A DNA stretch of 64,000 bases, taken from the NCBI RefSeq assembly GCF_001522545.3, contig NC_031770.1, positions 29,623,864 through 29,687,863 on the forward strand. Direction: 5' to 3'. The translations under genes were made by a program, and so were the position numbers. Position 1 is the first letter of the stretch; the number at the start of each line of letters is the position of its first letter. The notes under the pieces were generated by a model. The model worked only from the letters and a program-made list of their open reading frames with translations, did not search any database and was not told where the DNA came from. Origin of the DNA: Parus major (Eukaryota > Chordata > Aves > Passeriformes > Paridae). Shown in pieces: positions 26,701 through 41,700 of this stretch.

Positions 26701-29700
26701 ACCTTCCAGTTACTGGTAAGCAACCTTTGAAATTATATTTCCATTGTAACACATTTTTTTCTTGGGTTTTGCAATTTTTCCCTCCATTTTTTTCACTGCT
26801 ATTTACATGACTAATTTGAATAATCTTCATTAAGTACCTGAATGAAATATTTGAACAAACCTGTAGCAGTGTAATTGGGAATTTAGGATGTTGTTCAGTA
26901 GTTATCCAAACTCGAAATGTGTCATTCTGGATCTCAGCAGTAAGAATTGTCTCCAGTAATTCATCCATGAAATCCAGTCCAAGGTGACAATTCTGAAGTA
27001 ACACCCAGCCTCCCTAAACAAGGATAGCAACTATTACCATATAAAATTTAGAACAAATTATTCATAATGCTGAAGCCAACTGTCTATATAAGAATCAGAT
27101 TTGGTTTTCCATGTATTTTTTTTTATACCTTTTGTTCTGTTCCTGAATATATATTCTCTTTTGTTATTACAGGATATTGGCATAGATAAAGCAAATAGGA
27201 AAAATAAGTACAAAAGTTATTTCCACATTTTCTTGTTCTCAATGAAAATAACATAACCAGATTCAATATTTTAAGTAAAGTATCAGTGCTATCTAGTGGC
27301 AAAAGGAAGTTCCTGTACTATCCCAGCAAAACACCAGTGATAAGCAATTCTGTCCTCAGATACAGAAGAATGTGAATGCAAAAGTAACAGCTGAAATTTA
27401 AGTAATACGTATTTTTTGAAACTGATTTGTTTATAACAACCTAAAGTAAGTGTAAACTGGTAATAAGACCCTAAAAGTTTCTAACTCCAATTAGTTTATC
27501 TCTAATAAAGGCATTTGCATGAAATCCAACTTCCACTTATTTTGATCTTATTCATCTCTCAAATTGCATGCAAGCTCTAGTTTGATTATTGTCTATCTAA
27601 GCTTCCGCTTATGAATTTAAATTCAATCAGCTTTTTTTAGCATCACTTTAGAAGCCTGCTGAATTAGGAAGCCTTTATTTAATCAGTTCTAAATAGTGAT
27701 GGACAGTGGATTTCATTACATCTTGTAATTTCATTTTAGCAATTTTGTTTTAGCTCATTTAAAAATAAATCAGTTACTGTTGGTGAAAATATATAATTGA
27801 AATATTTATGGTGAATTGATAGATATTAGAAAAGAAGATTAAATTAAGGATTTTTTATCCTTCTTTTATGAGGAAAAATTTATCTCCAACTTTTTTGAGG
27901 GAGATCTTTAATCAATTTGGTACATTTCCAAATGTATTAGACTTAGTTTTTGAAAAGTATCTTCCTGTAACACAGCACAGCACTTATAATCATCTTATAT
28001 ACTCTTGGCCAGAGGTACAAAACAAAACAAATAGGTATTTGTCTTCATATTCACTAATTCTGTTTTGTAGTTTCAAATCTGATGTCCACATGTTCCTCCC
28101 TTCAGCACTAAGGCATGTAGTTCAGAAATTGTTACTGGTAGCTCTACTGGAGTGCTGCTTTGAGTGTCCTTGTGCTTCAAATTAAGGGCGAAAGAAAGGG
28201 ATGCTCCATTTTTCACCATTGCAGTGTACTGGAAGTTGACAGTGACCATTCCAGACATACAAATAAAGAAATAGTAGATGTATGTGTGCACTCACATATA
28301 ATATAAATTGTTGTTTGCTATAAAGAAATTTATTTTTTTCTCTTTTTCCAAATTGGTACATCTATACAACAATACTCTCTACTAAGGGAGATAATAAGGA
28401 TATTATTATCTCCTTTATAAGGGAGATAAGAGAGATATTTGCTCTCTATTGAGGGAGATATTCTAGCCCTCCAAAATGCACATGTACAATTGATACCCCA
28501 TATTTTGAGTTTGCAGGCAACTATGGCTGTATGTCTTCACTTGAGAGATTGTCCACAACTCCTTAAAGTGTCCAGCTGTGGGAATTCCAAGCACAGAAAA
28601 TTCTCAAAGTCTTGTGCATGCAAGCTCAAATACAGAAATGAATACAGGGTTTGACCTGAGACCTTAGAAAAGGTTTCTGGATTTAGAGACCATAAGCAAG
28701 AATGTGGGTTTGTAGTTTAGACAGAAACATTAAGTCAGGGAGTAGAAAGTTTTATGGTTTTAAAATTAAGATACAGAAATAGTCATAAAGGTAATAAGAA
28801 GTTTTAAAATGCAGCAAGTAGTTTCGTGTGTCATTATATGATTGGTTAAGCAAGTCCGCACTGCGGCAAAGATATATAAGACAAAATTAAATATTGGTGT
28901 GAATGTAGAAACATTCTTTGTGTCAGTAGTTTATTGGCTAATTAACCTTTAAGAGATCTTGTAACCTGTGGTCTTGTGACCACTGACCATGAACATCTGC
29001 CAAATACAGTGAAGACATTCTCACTCCTTCAAGAGACTGTAGAAGAAGAGTAATAAATCATGCTTTAAGACATCTTCAAGTGGTCCCATCTCTCTCAAAA
29101 TCCCTATATCCAGCTGACAAGAAGGTACCACCTTTGCACTATAACTTTATATTGCATTTGCTGTTTCAATTACTATCTCGCTGTAGCTGCTGTTTAGGTT
29201 TTTCATAGTTCTACTGTTCTACTGTTGGGGAATATCATCTGCATTAACAAAATACACGACAACATTTAAAGAAAAACTCTTATGTATTGTTTAGAAATTT
29301 TTAGACATTATTGGGACTCAAAGCCAAAGGACTGACAATTAAAGAAACAAGGAAGAGACACCAAATGCTGGTGAATAAGAGGTCCTGTCACTAGCAGATT
29401 TGTAAGGAACATGTGAAACAGTATTAGGAGGAAGCACATCCTTCTGCAGATGTGCTTCAACTTTAAGCACATCAACTTTAAGTTACATGTACACTCACCA
29501 TTTTATTTAGCAGATGCTACACAACATCCAGGTATCTCTTATATGGGAGAGGAAAAATTAAAAAAAATTCCAATAAAGAGGTGGGATCTGCAGGACAGTA
29601 CCAGCCCCCAATGTCCTTTTACCCTTCGTTAATAGTATAGTGATAAGTAAAGAATGTGCTGCTTTTGGAAAGCTGTTCAGTAGCACTGCTGCCAGAAGTA

Positions 29701-32700
29701 TTGGCTTGGACTCCACTGTCACATATATATGCTACAGAGAAATGTTTTTAAACTCAGGCATTCAAAAAGACATGGTCACCTGAGATACGTTTGATAGTAA
29801 CATAGAATTATAGACTGAATGCTAAGCAGACAATCAACTTATATTGCAAGGTTTTTACCTACCTGTTCCATTGATACCTCCATGAGTTTGCGTGCATGAA
29901 CCTCTTGTCCTTGGCCCATTGAGATGGTCCTACATTCTATAACATATTTGACAATATAAGATTAATAAACTTACATTATTGCGAAAAAGAATTTTAATTC
30001 AGTCCAAAACCCAGTGATATAAATACAGCACAATTAAATAAATGTAATGCAAAAACATATACTTAGGAAAACAGAATCCCTTCACCATCATGCTATTTTG
30101 TATAAATTTTCTGAACACTGACATTTTGTATAACAACATTGAAATACACATACACAATACTTACAGAAGTTAAAAACAGTGACTGATGTTGTGACTGTGA
30201 ATGTGAATGTGAATTTGTGCCAAATTTTAACCACACCATAGGATTTGAAATATGAACAAAGATTTTTTTTTGAGTGTTCATAAACACAATGCAAAGATGT
30301 AAAACTGCATTTATGAACACAGTAATGTGACTAATGTCAAGAATATATGGGATCTACTCCTAACTCAGTTTGTATTCACAGTTTTTCAAAACTTCCACAT
30401 AATGTAGAACTACAGATCAGAATATACAAATGTAGATCTTGCAGCTGTTTTTTGTTACAAAATAATCTTCTATACAGATTACTGATTTCTAAGTTACCTA
30501 CTCTTAAGAGATAAAACAATATTATTGCCTCTCACCATAACAGTATTTTTAAATAATTGCTTACAAAAAGTTATCATCACTGGGAAGGATGATAGCAATT
30601 TATTAAAAAAGACTTGAATTACTGTCCAACTTCACACAGAATGGTTCTTAGCATACTGTCTTCCATATAAAATATTATTTTATCTTTAGGATGATGTTTC
30701 AGAAATAAAAAAATAGTGCAAGAGAATATAAGAAATACTTCCCAGAAAAAAATATCTCTGAAATTACTTACATTGCCCCTCTGTGTTTTAACATATGACA
30801 ATGAATAATTACTTTCATACCCAAATTAAGCTTCCTAGACAAGGAATTAATCTGATCAGTTGGGTCTGATCCCATAGACAAGAAACAGATGAGAGGTGTT
30901 CGTATGTCACTTTCTTCCCAAGTTTTTCTTAAATTCAAAATAACTGGCTCTGTATATTTCTCATCCAAGGAGCTTGCAATATATTTCCTGGCTTGGGAAA
31001 GTGTTCGGTCTGGACACCAAGACCTAGAAATTAAAATACACACAAAGATATAAATTCACTGCCTCTTCCTCCAATATCCAACTCAAATTAGAAATTATAT
31101 TTTTATAAAATAGAGGGATTTTTAAAATCATAATATGTATGTATATGTATGCATACGCACACATTCATATATATGTTTGCAGGTTTGTCTTTACAGATAT
31201 AATAATAGGCAGAGCTGATGGTCTTCCCTATACTTTTGATACTTTCCAGTTGCTTACAGTTTTGCCTTAACTGCATTGGAATTTTCTGTTCTAGGTACTT
31301 TCACTGGCTTGGGTCATTCTTCATTTTAAGCAGAACTTTTGTATTTGAGAACACAAAGAGGGAAATATTGGTTTTGCCCTTTAGTAAAACTCTGCAGATG
31401 ATTCATTGCGTCTGTTAGACTTTTAGGGTACAAACTCAATTCTTTAGCACTGGATTGCACTTGTGTTGGTGATGAGTGCTTTTCCCATGAAAAAACAAAC
31501 AAACAACTACTTCTAGATAAAATATATTACTTTGCAAATCTTCAGTTTTTGAACATTATTTAAATCCTTAGGACTTAGATGGTCCCTCCCTCTTAGGGTG
31601 TAGAGCATTTAACAATATGGTATTTCCATCATATTCTAGCCTTTTTTACTGCACAGGTTGAATCCACTCCAAAGACAAATCACCGTCTGATAAATAATAT
31701 TGTTGGGGTATTTCATAGTATCTCTGTTTTATTTGTTACAGCATTTGGAAAGTATGCAACAAATGCAGGAAAATATGATCTCATGTTGAGATCTGATAAG
31801 GCAGCTGAATGCTTCTTTGGGGAAATCCATTTTATCCCAAGATCTTAGAGGTCTTATTTGATGCAAAAAATATAACTTATCGTACACTTTTCATATAGGA
31901 TTTTGAATACTTATTTTGATTTTCACCATCTCTCTTTTTTATTTAATTTTTTAATACTTGTTTAGAGGTATTTAAAATAGTGAATTTTAAAAGAAATTTT
32001 TTAAAAATTGAAAACTATCTGGAATATTCTACTTTTTCATGGGCTTCTCAAAGAAGGTTGTAATATGGTTCCCGGTTTCCATTCCTCCTGATGTAAAAAC
32101 AAAGCTATAAAAAATATTTTCTATAAATACCTTTAGATGGCAGAGGATAGCTCTGAAGCAATTGAATAAAAACATATTTCATATGAGTGAATTGGTATTT
32201 AATGTCACCCAGAGATAACTAAAGCTACAGTATTATGATAATAGCATACTGATAGGTTGAGATGTGTTGCAACCATGTAATTTCCCAAAATTTCTGAAGA
32301 TGTTCACCTGATGAGTAAAAGCTTGCGAAAGGTGTCAAGTGAATCACTGTATCCATCAGGCATAATTTCTTCCTCAGGGGCATCTTTATCAAACCAGCTT
32401 TTCCACACCTTATCATTTTCAGCTATCTAAATACATTATATTAGCACACAAATAAATATATTTCAGTTGCAGTAAAATCACATTGCAAATGTCACTTCTA
32501 ATGAGAGGCCATTATTATATATTAGGATATATTACAAGTAACGTTGCCTATAGCATTTAAGACATATGCCAAGTGAACAGCAATTAAAATATTACAAATA
32601 ACATTAATTCAATTGCTGCAATCAGTGTTAAGATGCAGGCTCTCAAGCCAGTCAGTTATTTATGCATTCCCCTACCAAACACATGCACCTACTTTAAAAA

Positions 32701-35700
32701 AATCAGTAATTAGCAGGAGAATTCTATGCTACAATGCTATTCTATAGCATACAATTCTATGTGATTGATTAATTAATTCCTTTTGGTCACAAAATATGAA
32801 GAGGACCAGAAAAATCTGTCCCAGTCTAGCCAGCCAATGAATCACAAATTAACAGATTCTGGCAAGCTTTTGGCTTGAGAAAGAGTAAACCTGACCACAA
32901 ATATGATCACAATTATATGTACCTCTTAGAATTCCTCACCTAATAGGATAAGGAATACTAGTGTACAGAACATAGTGAAAATGCAACTGGGCCTTTAATG
33001 CAGTGACTGAGGAGGGTCAGCTACTGCAATATTCTCAGATCACCAGAAAAAGAGCAAAGAATGAATTGATAAAGATTTAAATCAGATTTCTATATTAAAT
33101 TAGGCATCTGGGACTTATTTTTTTTTAAGAGAAGAAAACCAAATTGAAATTAGCATGAAAAAAGAAAAGCATAGGAAACCTCTTGAGAACTGGGCATACC
33201 ATTCTCTGTCTTTTTTTGGTCACTTTAAATAATTTGCTGTTTCATCTAAGTGAATAATGATACAGTTGTATTTAATATGACGAATCAAAAAGAAGAGCAT
33301 TTCTAATGGATAAAAACAATTATTAAGAAGATATTTTTACAATATTTGCATTTTTAATTGATATCCTAGTTGGCACCCTCCCATATTCCATTTCTATTTC
33401 TAACTGAAATAATTTTAATTGTCACTTTTTAACTTTGCAACTATGTGGAAAAAGTAAGGCAGTGCTAAAATACTAATTTAAAAAGGAGAGCTTTTGGGGT
33501 AACGTGGTCCCCTAAGTATTTTGGAGTCTAAAATTTTGTTTGCACACATTCTAGAAAATCCCTGGTGAAAGGAGTTTTCTAGAAATGGGTTCTGGTGCCC
33601 TAACAACCCAGAGCAAACAACCCAACTAAAGCTCCTCCAATTTTCTCTTAACTTAATATTCTATTTTGATACCTCAAGAAACCAAAAACTGGAAGAATTG
33701 GGCTGGTATGTATCCAATTCTGGCCTTGATACAGAGTTTAGAAACAGCCAGGACCACTTGCAGGTAACCATTTAGCTAAAATGTCTGCTACTCTCCAGGG
33801 CAATATGTGCCATCACAAAATGGACTTGTCTGGCCAATGCTGTAAAAGCAAGGAGAACTTACTGTCCTTGAAATTAGCCTGATTAACAAGGTATGCTTAG
33901 ATACAAGAAATGCTATGGGGAGTGGTTTAACTACATTAAAAAAAGAAATACAAATTTACCAAATTGAACATGTAACAAGCTTATATGCATATAAGTTCAC
34001 GTATATTTATATTTACATAAAACAATACATTTGTAGGCAGCTTACCATATCTGAACAGCACATTAACCTTGGAACGGAAATGAGTATTTAAAAACAAGCA
34101 GCAAACCGCTCACTTGTAAAAATACACCAGTATCAATACAGACAACATTGTAACTTAAAATCCGTCACTCATATTAATTTTACAAGCCTTTTTGATATCT
34201 CTATGTTTTTATTCTATCTCTCTTTTATTGAGTTCCATTTTCCTTTGCGCCTGTTCCTTTCTCTTCTTTTTCTACCTCAATTAATATAATACCAAATACC
34301 ATACAGAAGATAAATGAAGACACCACCATTCATGCTACCTAATTGTTTCTCTATGATGTTATTCTGTATTAATTGTGGAAACATTATTATGATGACAAAA
34401 CTGGATAACAATATTAAAAAGAAAATTAGAAAATATCACCTGGTCCAAAATTTCTTCAAACTGTGGAAGTTTGTTCAACTCTACTAGATTTAGCCATACC
34501 ATGTCAAGAATCCAGCGACATGGTTTGGGTGGGCAAGCCTGTAGATCCAAAGCTGCACCTCCTGTGGATAAAAACACAGGATGAAATGTACTTTCTGATT
34601 AAATGTATGATATTCCAGGGGTCAAGATATAATTGGTATTTCTTTTTAAATTATGCATTTTGACATAAGTAATTTTCTCTGGGATACTAACTGTATTCTT
34701 GTGTACTTAGCATTTATTTCATACCAAAGGATAATTTAGCCTTTTTAATGGCCTTCTCACAGGTGTTGTAAGGCTACTATTGGGTCTCCTCTAAGCCTTC
34801 CCTTTGCCAAGCTGAATAAGCCCAGTTCCCACAGAAATGATTTTAGAAACCATGTAGACAAGGAAATAAGACTTTGAAATGGCATAAAAGTTAAAAAAGT
34901 TTAATTAGCTCTACACATAACTATATTTTAAACTTACCTCTAATGAGAGTTTGGAACTCTCTGTTTTCCACATACCCTCTCTCAATATCAATTTTTAAAG
35001 CCAGGAGGAGGGTAAAGAGGAATTTGTGGTTTTCATACAGGCCTCTAACAGAATATGAGTGAATTTCAAAGGTAAGATGCTCAATAATATTTGAGATTCT
35101 TTTCTGAGCCACAGGAGACTTCTTAGACCTAAATAATTATAAGAAAGCACAAAACCCCCACATAATTAAGAGCAAGTAGACTGGAATGGCAAACATCTAA
35201 ATAGTAAGAAAAATCAGTGTCTTCCTACTTGGCTATGGATTGATCAAATAGCTTCAAGAACTGAGCCAGTGAAGTTTGATACATATTATTGACCATGCTC
35301 ATTGCTGTAAGAAGGAAATAAAGAATGCTTCCACGTGTAGCAACAGGTCGATATTCCTCCTGAGCAGTGTTAATCTTCACTTCAGTTTCTGCTGCCACAG
35401 ACAACTTCACAGCTATTTCAGCAGCTGTTTGTTTCGTTATTTGCAGGACACCAATTAAGGATTCATCATCCACCAGTGAACCTGAAAAGTAATATACTAG
35501 ATGTTTGCAATATTTTTGTAACAATATTTTTACTTCACACATATATATAAAACAAGAGGCCAAATCACAGGAATTATTTATTTAAAAAATGAAATTATTT
35601 ACTGAATAACAGAAAGCTTTTAAAACAGAGACCAAACAGGACATGTATAACTAAAAATTAGTTTTACACCCAACAAATTTATACAAATTCATTCAAAACA

Positions 35701-38700
35701 TATTAAATGTGTTTATATCAACAGCTTTGCAGCATGTACTAGAGAAGTCACCTATCTTATGCACACAACCTACATAGTCAACAAACCATTAAAATTATTT
35801 TGAAGTCTATTCATTGGCACTCTCAAAGTAAAAAAGACTTAGGATCCTAAGGGGAATAGTCACTCAACAATATTCATCAATCTCCATCAGTTATTCATGG
35901 ATTTTCTGTTACAAGATTCTTTTTCCATCAGAGATAGTAAGTGATCATGTTCAGGCTCATAAAGTACTGCAGAAGAGTTTCAAGGCAATTTTAAGCCAGG
36001 CCATTCCAATTTACATTTTTAATGGATCAAAGATTTGCCCATGATCAGACATCTTATCTCATCTGAGGGTCAGAAAGCTCTCAAAAAAATGGATGTATTT
36101 CACAAAACTTGTTTAGGTGTTAAACTGAACAGCTAGGTGTCTAGAGTTGCATATATTGGCATGCTGTAGCCCCAAGTCCCTCAGTCTTCATACTCCTGCC
36201 ATTGTACATTCTCTTACTGCATCTTAGATGGATAAATCAAAATCTGTAAGGAAAGGACCTAGTGTGAATCAGTTTTATCTGCCTAATCTAATTAATACTT
36301 TGATACAGAACCTTTGGTTGCACTTAGTTTGTAAAGAAGATTGTCTTCCAGTTCTTTCATCTTCCTCTTATTAGAAGTTACATCTTCCATGAGTTTAATT
36401 CGTTCGGCCTCTAGTTCCTGTTATTGAAAAACAAGAAAATGGCATGATTGTTTTATGGGTTACAACTATGAGGGATACTTAAAATTCAGTTTCTGATTTT
36501 TCAAGTAAATGAATTGTGATTGATGATACAGGGGAAGAGTTGGACCCAGTCATGAAATACACATTTTACTTTTCTTGGTATCTAAAACATGTAATACCAA
36601 TTTTTTAAGCCATGTTTATTCAGTATCTTATGATGTATCTTATCAATGTCAAATCCTGGTGATTAATTGTTTGTGTTGTACTGACAGTCAGATATATATT
36701 AAGAGCCTCCCAATGTATTTTTGACATTTGGAAATGTCTATATTGAATCTGAATATAATTTTAGAAAATGGCTAATATCTTTTTCCATTTGAACATTTTT
36801 TCTACATACCAAAACCAATTAAATGGAAAAAAATTAAATATCACTATGATTTATGTGTACTGTTAACTTACCTGTTTTTCAGTGAGTATTACTCTTCTCA
36901 GTAACTGATTCTCAAGTCCTTTCATTGTAACAGTAAAATCAATAATTGATGTTTTTGCATTAATTTCAGGTGTGAAAGCAGGATTAGGTAGCTTTGTAGT
37001 AATGTACAGTCTAAATGAATTCATAACATCTACTTCCTTATCACCAACTTTCACCTGTGAATTAAAATAGTATTAAACAGAGGAAAATGAGCTTTAATAA
37101 AATAAACTCAGTAATATTGAGCAGAAAAAAAAATTACATTATTTGAAATGCCAAAGAGAGGAAATTTATTTCACAATTTTGTCATGCAAATAAAAGTCAA
37201 TGACCAAATGTAAGACTTAGAGTATGTTATAAAAGTAGTGTTTCCCTCCAGCTAAAAATATAGGGATCACTTTCACTGTGGATTATGATTAATAGCTTCA
37301 GAACCCTTTGGTTTCTAATCACACCTCAAATTAAGAGGTAGTAGAAACTTCTGACCTTCATAGAAATCATCATTCTCTTATGCCCGAGCTAAAAGGAACA
37401 ATGTGATCCAACAATGGAACAGAAATTACTGGACATAAATTTAATCTTTATTAAAACTAAGCAGGTTTCAAAGAATCTTTCCAAAGAAACTAAAAATTAA
37501 TTCAGAGTATTCAAAATAAATTTTTATAGAATTAAGATATTCCAAAACAGGAGTCTAACTCAAAAGCTGCATGTGCAACAGAAAATCTGATTAGTGTATA
37601 CTGTATATGTTCCGAATCACTGAATTGTTGGTGTTAGAAGGGACCTTGAAGATCATCTGCCATGAGGCAGTGGGGGACATATAAGGCTCCAACGTATGAG
37701 TCTCCAAGGTGGCCTCAAATACCTGGATTATGAAGGAGTAGGACCAAAACACTCCCTTAAGCATATCTGCACTGCTTGAAAACCAGTAGAAAGAATTTTA
37801 AGCATTTACTCAAGTAAGTATAATTGGCTCCAGTTTGAATCTGCAGTAATAACTCTTGCAGTTAAACTCATAGTTTTGACTTGCCAACTTACTACACAGC
37901 TCCAGCTTTGTCTGTTATATTTTATTAGTTCAGTTTTATTCTTTACATATGTCTATGGAATACAAAGTTTACCTGATTTAGCACGTGCTTGTAACAATGG
38001 TAAAATAACATTTTTCACAAGGCTAACTACTTATTCCACTTCTTTTGTTTGATTACTAACCTTAAAAGCAGATCCAGATTTTATGAAATTCTTTTCCAAT
38101 ATATTATCAAGGACTGGATCCAACTCTTCTTCTATATCTTCAATCAGGAGTGATCGTCCCAGTGAAAGACTGTCTTCTAGGTGTTGTCGGAAATATTTGT
38201 CATTCAGAGTTGTTACCTCAGAAAGAAAATTATAAATTGGTGTAAGGACAAAGTATTTCCTCACAGTCTTACATGAAAACCACAGACCTAACCATGGAAA
38301 TTTTTTCATTGCTTTTGTTAGCTGCATTTTAAAGAAAGTACTAGAAATGTTGACCATGCAGCAATTTATGCAGAAACACTTCGTGTGTACAATTAAAAGT
38401 ACCATAGAAAGGTGAATTAAAAGGTTGGCTGTAACTGAATCCTCAGAATTTCATTGAGAGTAATAATGTACTAAATAAAACTGGTACAGCTTCTTGCATA
38501 TTGAAGATGTTATGTATATTTTAGAAATCAGAGACCCCTAGGCTTTAATTTTCTGTTCTATGTCCTAGAAGGATTAGATTTTCTAATTTTGGCTTTGAAG
38601 TGCTGAGAAATTCTTTCTGGAAATCTGAATTCAGTCTGAAAAATTAATCCCTCCTATAATATTATGAATTCAGATTGATATTTCATGAAACGGGATTAAT

Positions 38701-41700
38701 ACTATATGAAATTATTTAAAAGCATGCATAAACTAGTAAGCTATATAATTAAGTAATCCTAAACCCTCCAAAATTTATTGATATTCAGGACATATGAGTT
38801 TTCTCAACATCCAGGCTAAGGGTTTTAAAATGCAGATTCCTTTTGCCATGCCTCATCATTTGGGAAAAAATAATTTGTGATGCAAATGGTGACACATGAA
38901 CATCTCTGTATTATATTTAATAAGCAGGTGTTTTATCCTATTGTCTTAATCTGTAAAAGAGCTATGAAGATTGCAGTAATGTTAGGATAGGCAAATTTTT
39001 CATAGGTTTGGCTTCAGCTGGATTTCCTCAACCTCCTTTTGTATTGACAACTTCATTATGAATACCATCTCAGGTCCTAACTTATGGACTGCAACACTTG
39101 AGGCACTTTGCCTATACTTCCAGAGCTGTAACTTATCCTGTCTTTATCTGTAATGTTACCAACAGTGGCCCAATTTACTCTCATTTAATAATTTCATATT
39201 TTACTCTTTTGTTTTACCTATCACCTCTTTTTCTGCTTTTGTGTTGGGACCATACTAACTCATCTTGAACAAAATACTTTTATACTTCTTGCTAGAATTC
39301 ATACAAGTTGAATAGTCTTTTCCAAACTCTTTAGTGGGATTTACAGTTTTTCTCAAATTTCGTGCTGGTGCATCTACATAATTGTCAGTCTCTATACAAG
39401 TTAAAATTATCTCAGATCATACTGACTCAAATGCAACCTCCCTCTAAAGAAGTAATGTTTGAAGGAGTATAATAGAGTGCACCATTCCTTTAAGACACTG
39501 TTTACCTGTAATTCATTATCCTGTTCTTTATTTTTAACCCACGCTTTTCCTTGAGTTTGCGGGTCTACCAAGAGTGGGTATCTCGATGCCTTAGTGACAA
39601 TGATACCATTCTGAATTGAGAGGTGATCTCCAGGCAATCCTTGAAGATTCCACTCACTGATCTAAAGAAAAAATAAATGAAAAGAGATGAAGACAAAAGA
39701 GTAGTTTGGAATAAATTATCACTGGAATTTTTCTTCAATTAAAATTTTTCTAAGAAGTAACGAGGATATCAAAGGGAATGCATGTCTGAACCTGCTGAAG
39801 AATTATTAATGCAGGTATAAAAATATTTCCAGAATTTTATTTTTATGGATGTTTTTAACTATATAGAATCACAAAAAGTATATTTCAAAGTAAGTAAGGA
39901 TGTCAAAAGACAGCTTGACAGACAAATTAAATATTGGGGTTAAATAAGCAAAAACTAGTCTAAGGGAGCTTTTGGGAATTAATGTTTACTGAAAGAAACT
40001 TCAAGATTCTGGAATTTCCTACTCTTTGCCCATTTCTTATACATTCACATTGAATAAAAGGACTTTATGTACTCTATTCTAAATTACAACTAAAGCCACT
40101 GTTTAAGAAATGTCCTGGTTTTGGCTGAAAGTAAGTTCAATTTCTTCTTAGTAGATACTACAGTGCTGTGTTTTTCTGATTTATTGTGAGAATTATGTTG
40201 GCACAGTGATGTTTTAGCTGTTGCTCAGTAGTGTTTACTCTAAGTTGAGGATTTTTCATTGTTTCATGCTCTGCCAGTGAGCAGGTGCACAAAAAGCTGG
40301 GAGGGAACATGACCAGAACAGTTGATCTCAACTGGCCAAAGGGATATTCCATACCATAGAATGTCATATCCACTATATAAACTGAGGGAGTTACTCAGAA
40401 GAGGGTTGATCATGGTTTGGGGATTAACTGGGTATTGATCAGCAGGAGGTGAGAAATTCTATTGTGCATCAGTGGTTTCTCTTGGGTTTTGTTACTATTT
40501 CCACACCAAGATTTAGTGGAAATTAACAGGAGCATTTGAAAACCACAGAAGTACACTGCACAGCAATATTTGGAATATTGGTGATTATAGTTCTGCTCTA
40601 AGCAAACATAATAATGCTGGCTAACAGTAATAGGCTATGCTAATGAAAATTCAAATTAAACCCTCCAAGCACCAAGAACTTACTGTTGGTTGATCTACCA
40701 ACATAGAAATCAGGTTCAAATCATCAGAAAAGGGGATTTTATGAGCTCTCAACTCTGTTTCCCATAAGTCTTTAAGTAAAAGGTTCCTGAAGTCTTGATT
40801 AAAAGGTCCACAGTATGAAAGAAAGCCTGTGCAGAGCAATATATCTCCCACAAGTCTAAAAAAAGGAAGAAAATTCATCATTAAAAGATGATGCACAAAG
40901 TCAATTTCTAATGACTTAGACAACCAGCTTCTGAAACATAAGAAGATTTTTAAAAAAGTTAAGTTTCCAGAGCATTTTTGTGCCTAAACTTATGAGGTTT
41001 TATGAAAACACTGTCTCCACCCTACAAAACAACAAAGCCCTGATGATCACTATACCTTCTTTCCTAAAGGAAACAAGAAAATGGTTTATTTATTAAAAAT
41101 ATGTCCGAAATACAATATTTACGAAGGATACAAACCTAGCTCTACTGAAATTCACATCAGAAATGCCCAATTTCCCCATAGGAAATTTATAGTAACATGA
41201 GTGTTCTTCAGAAGCTGAGCTTATTTCAAGGTTTCACTTCCCCAGTGACATCAAACAAAGTGCAGTATTAGGGAGGCTGCAAAAGCAGCTGTAATATAGG
41301 CACGTAACAGCCCTAGTAATAACTCCTTTGGAAGCTAATTCAAAAATCAGAGGTATGGTTCTTAAGTGAAATACTGGCACACAGCACCCATATATTCTTA
41401 CTTATGGGAGGAAAATTCAAATTTCAGGCTAGTTAATTTGATTACATTGCTGTATTAAGATTTCCAGGAAGAAGATTAAGTACCACAATTAAAGCTACAA
41501 AATTGTTTACAACACTTCAGTTTTCACAAGCATTTTCTTTTTTGTTTGCTGTAATGGATTTGATACCTTTTAATCTGAGATTTAAATTCCTTGCTTTGCT
41601 GAGTCCACCTAACTTTCTCTCCACTGAGTCCATCTATAAGAGCAGAGGCTGCTTGCATTTTTCTTTTGCATGTTTCTGCATCATTCTCTAAGTCCTAAAA

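Noticed and set aside
28381..28460. Repeated GGGAGATA units considered as a CRISPR-like array
   Set aside because: Units are 8 bases, irregularly spaced and in a vertebrate intron.
41503..41691. 62-codon plus-strand frame
   Set aside because: It is the antisense shadow of dynein exon 18.
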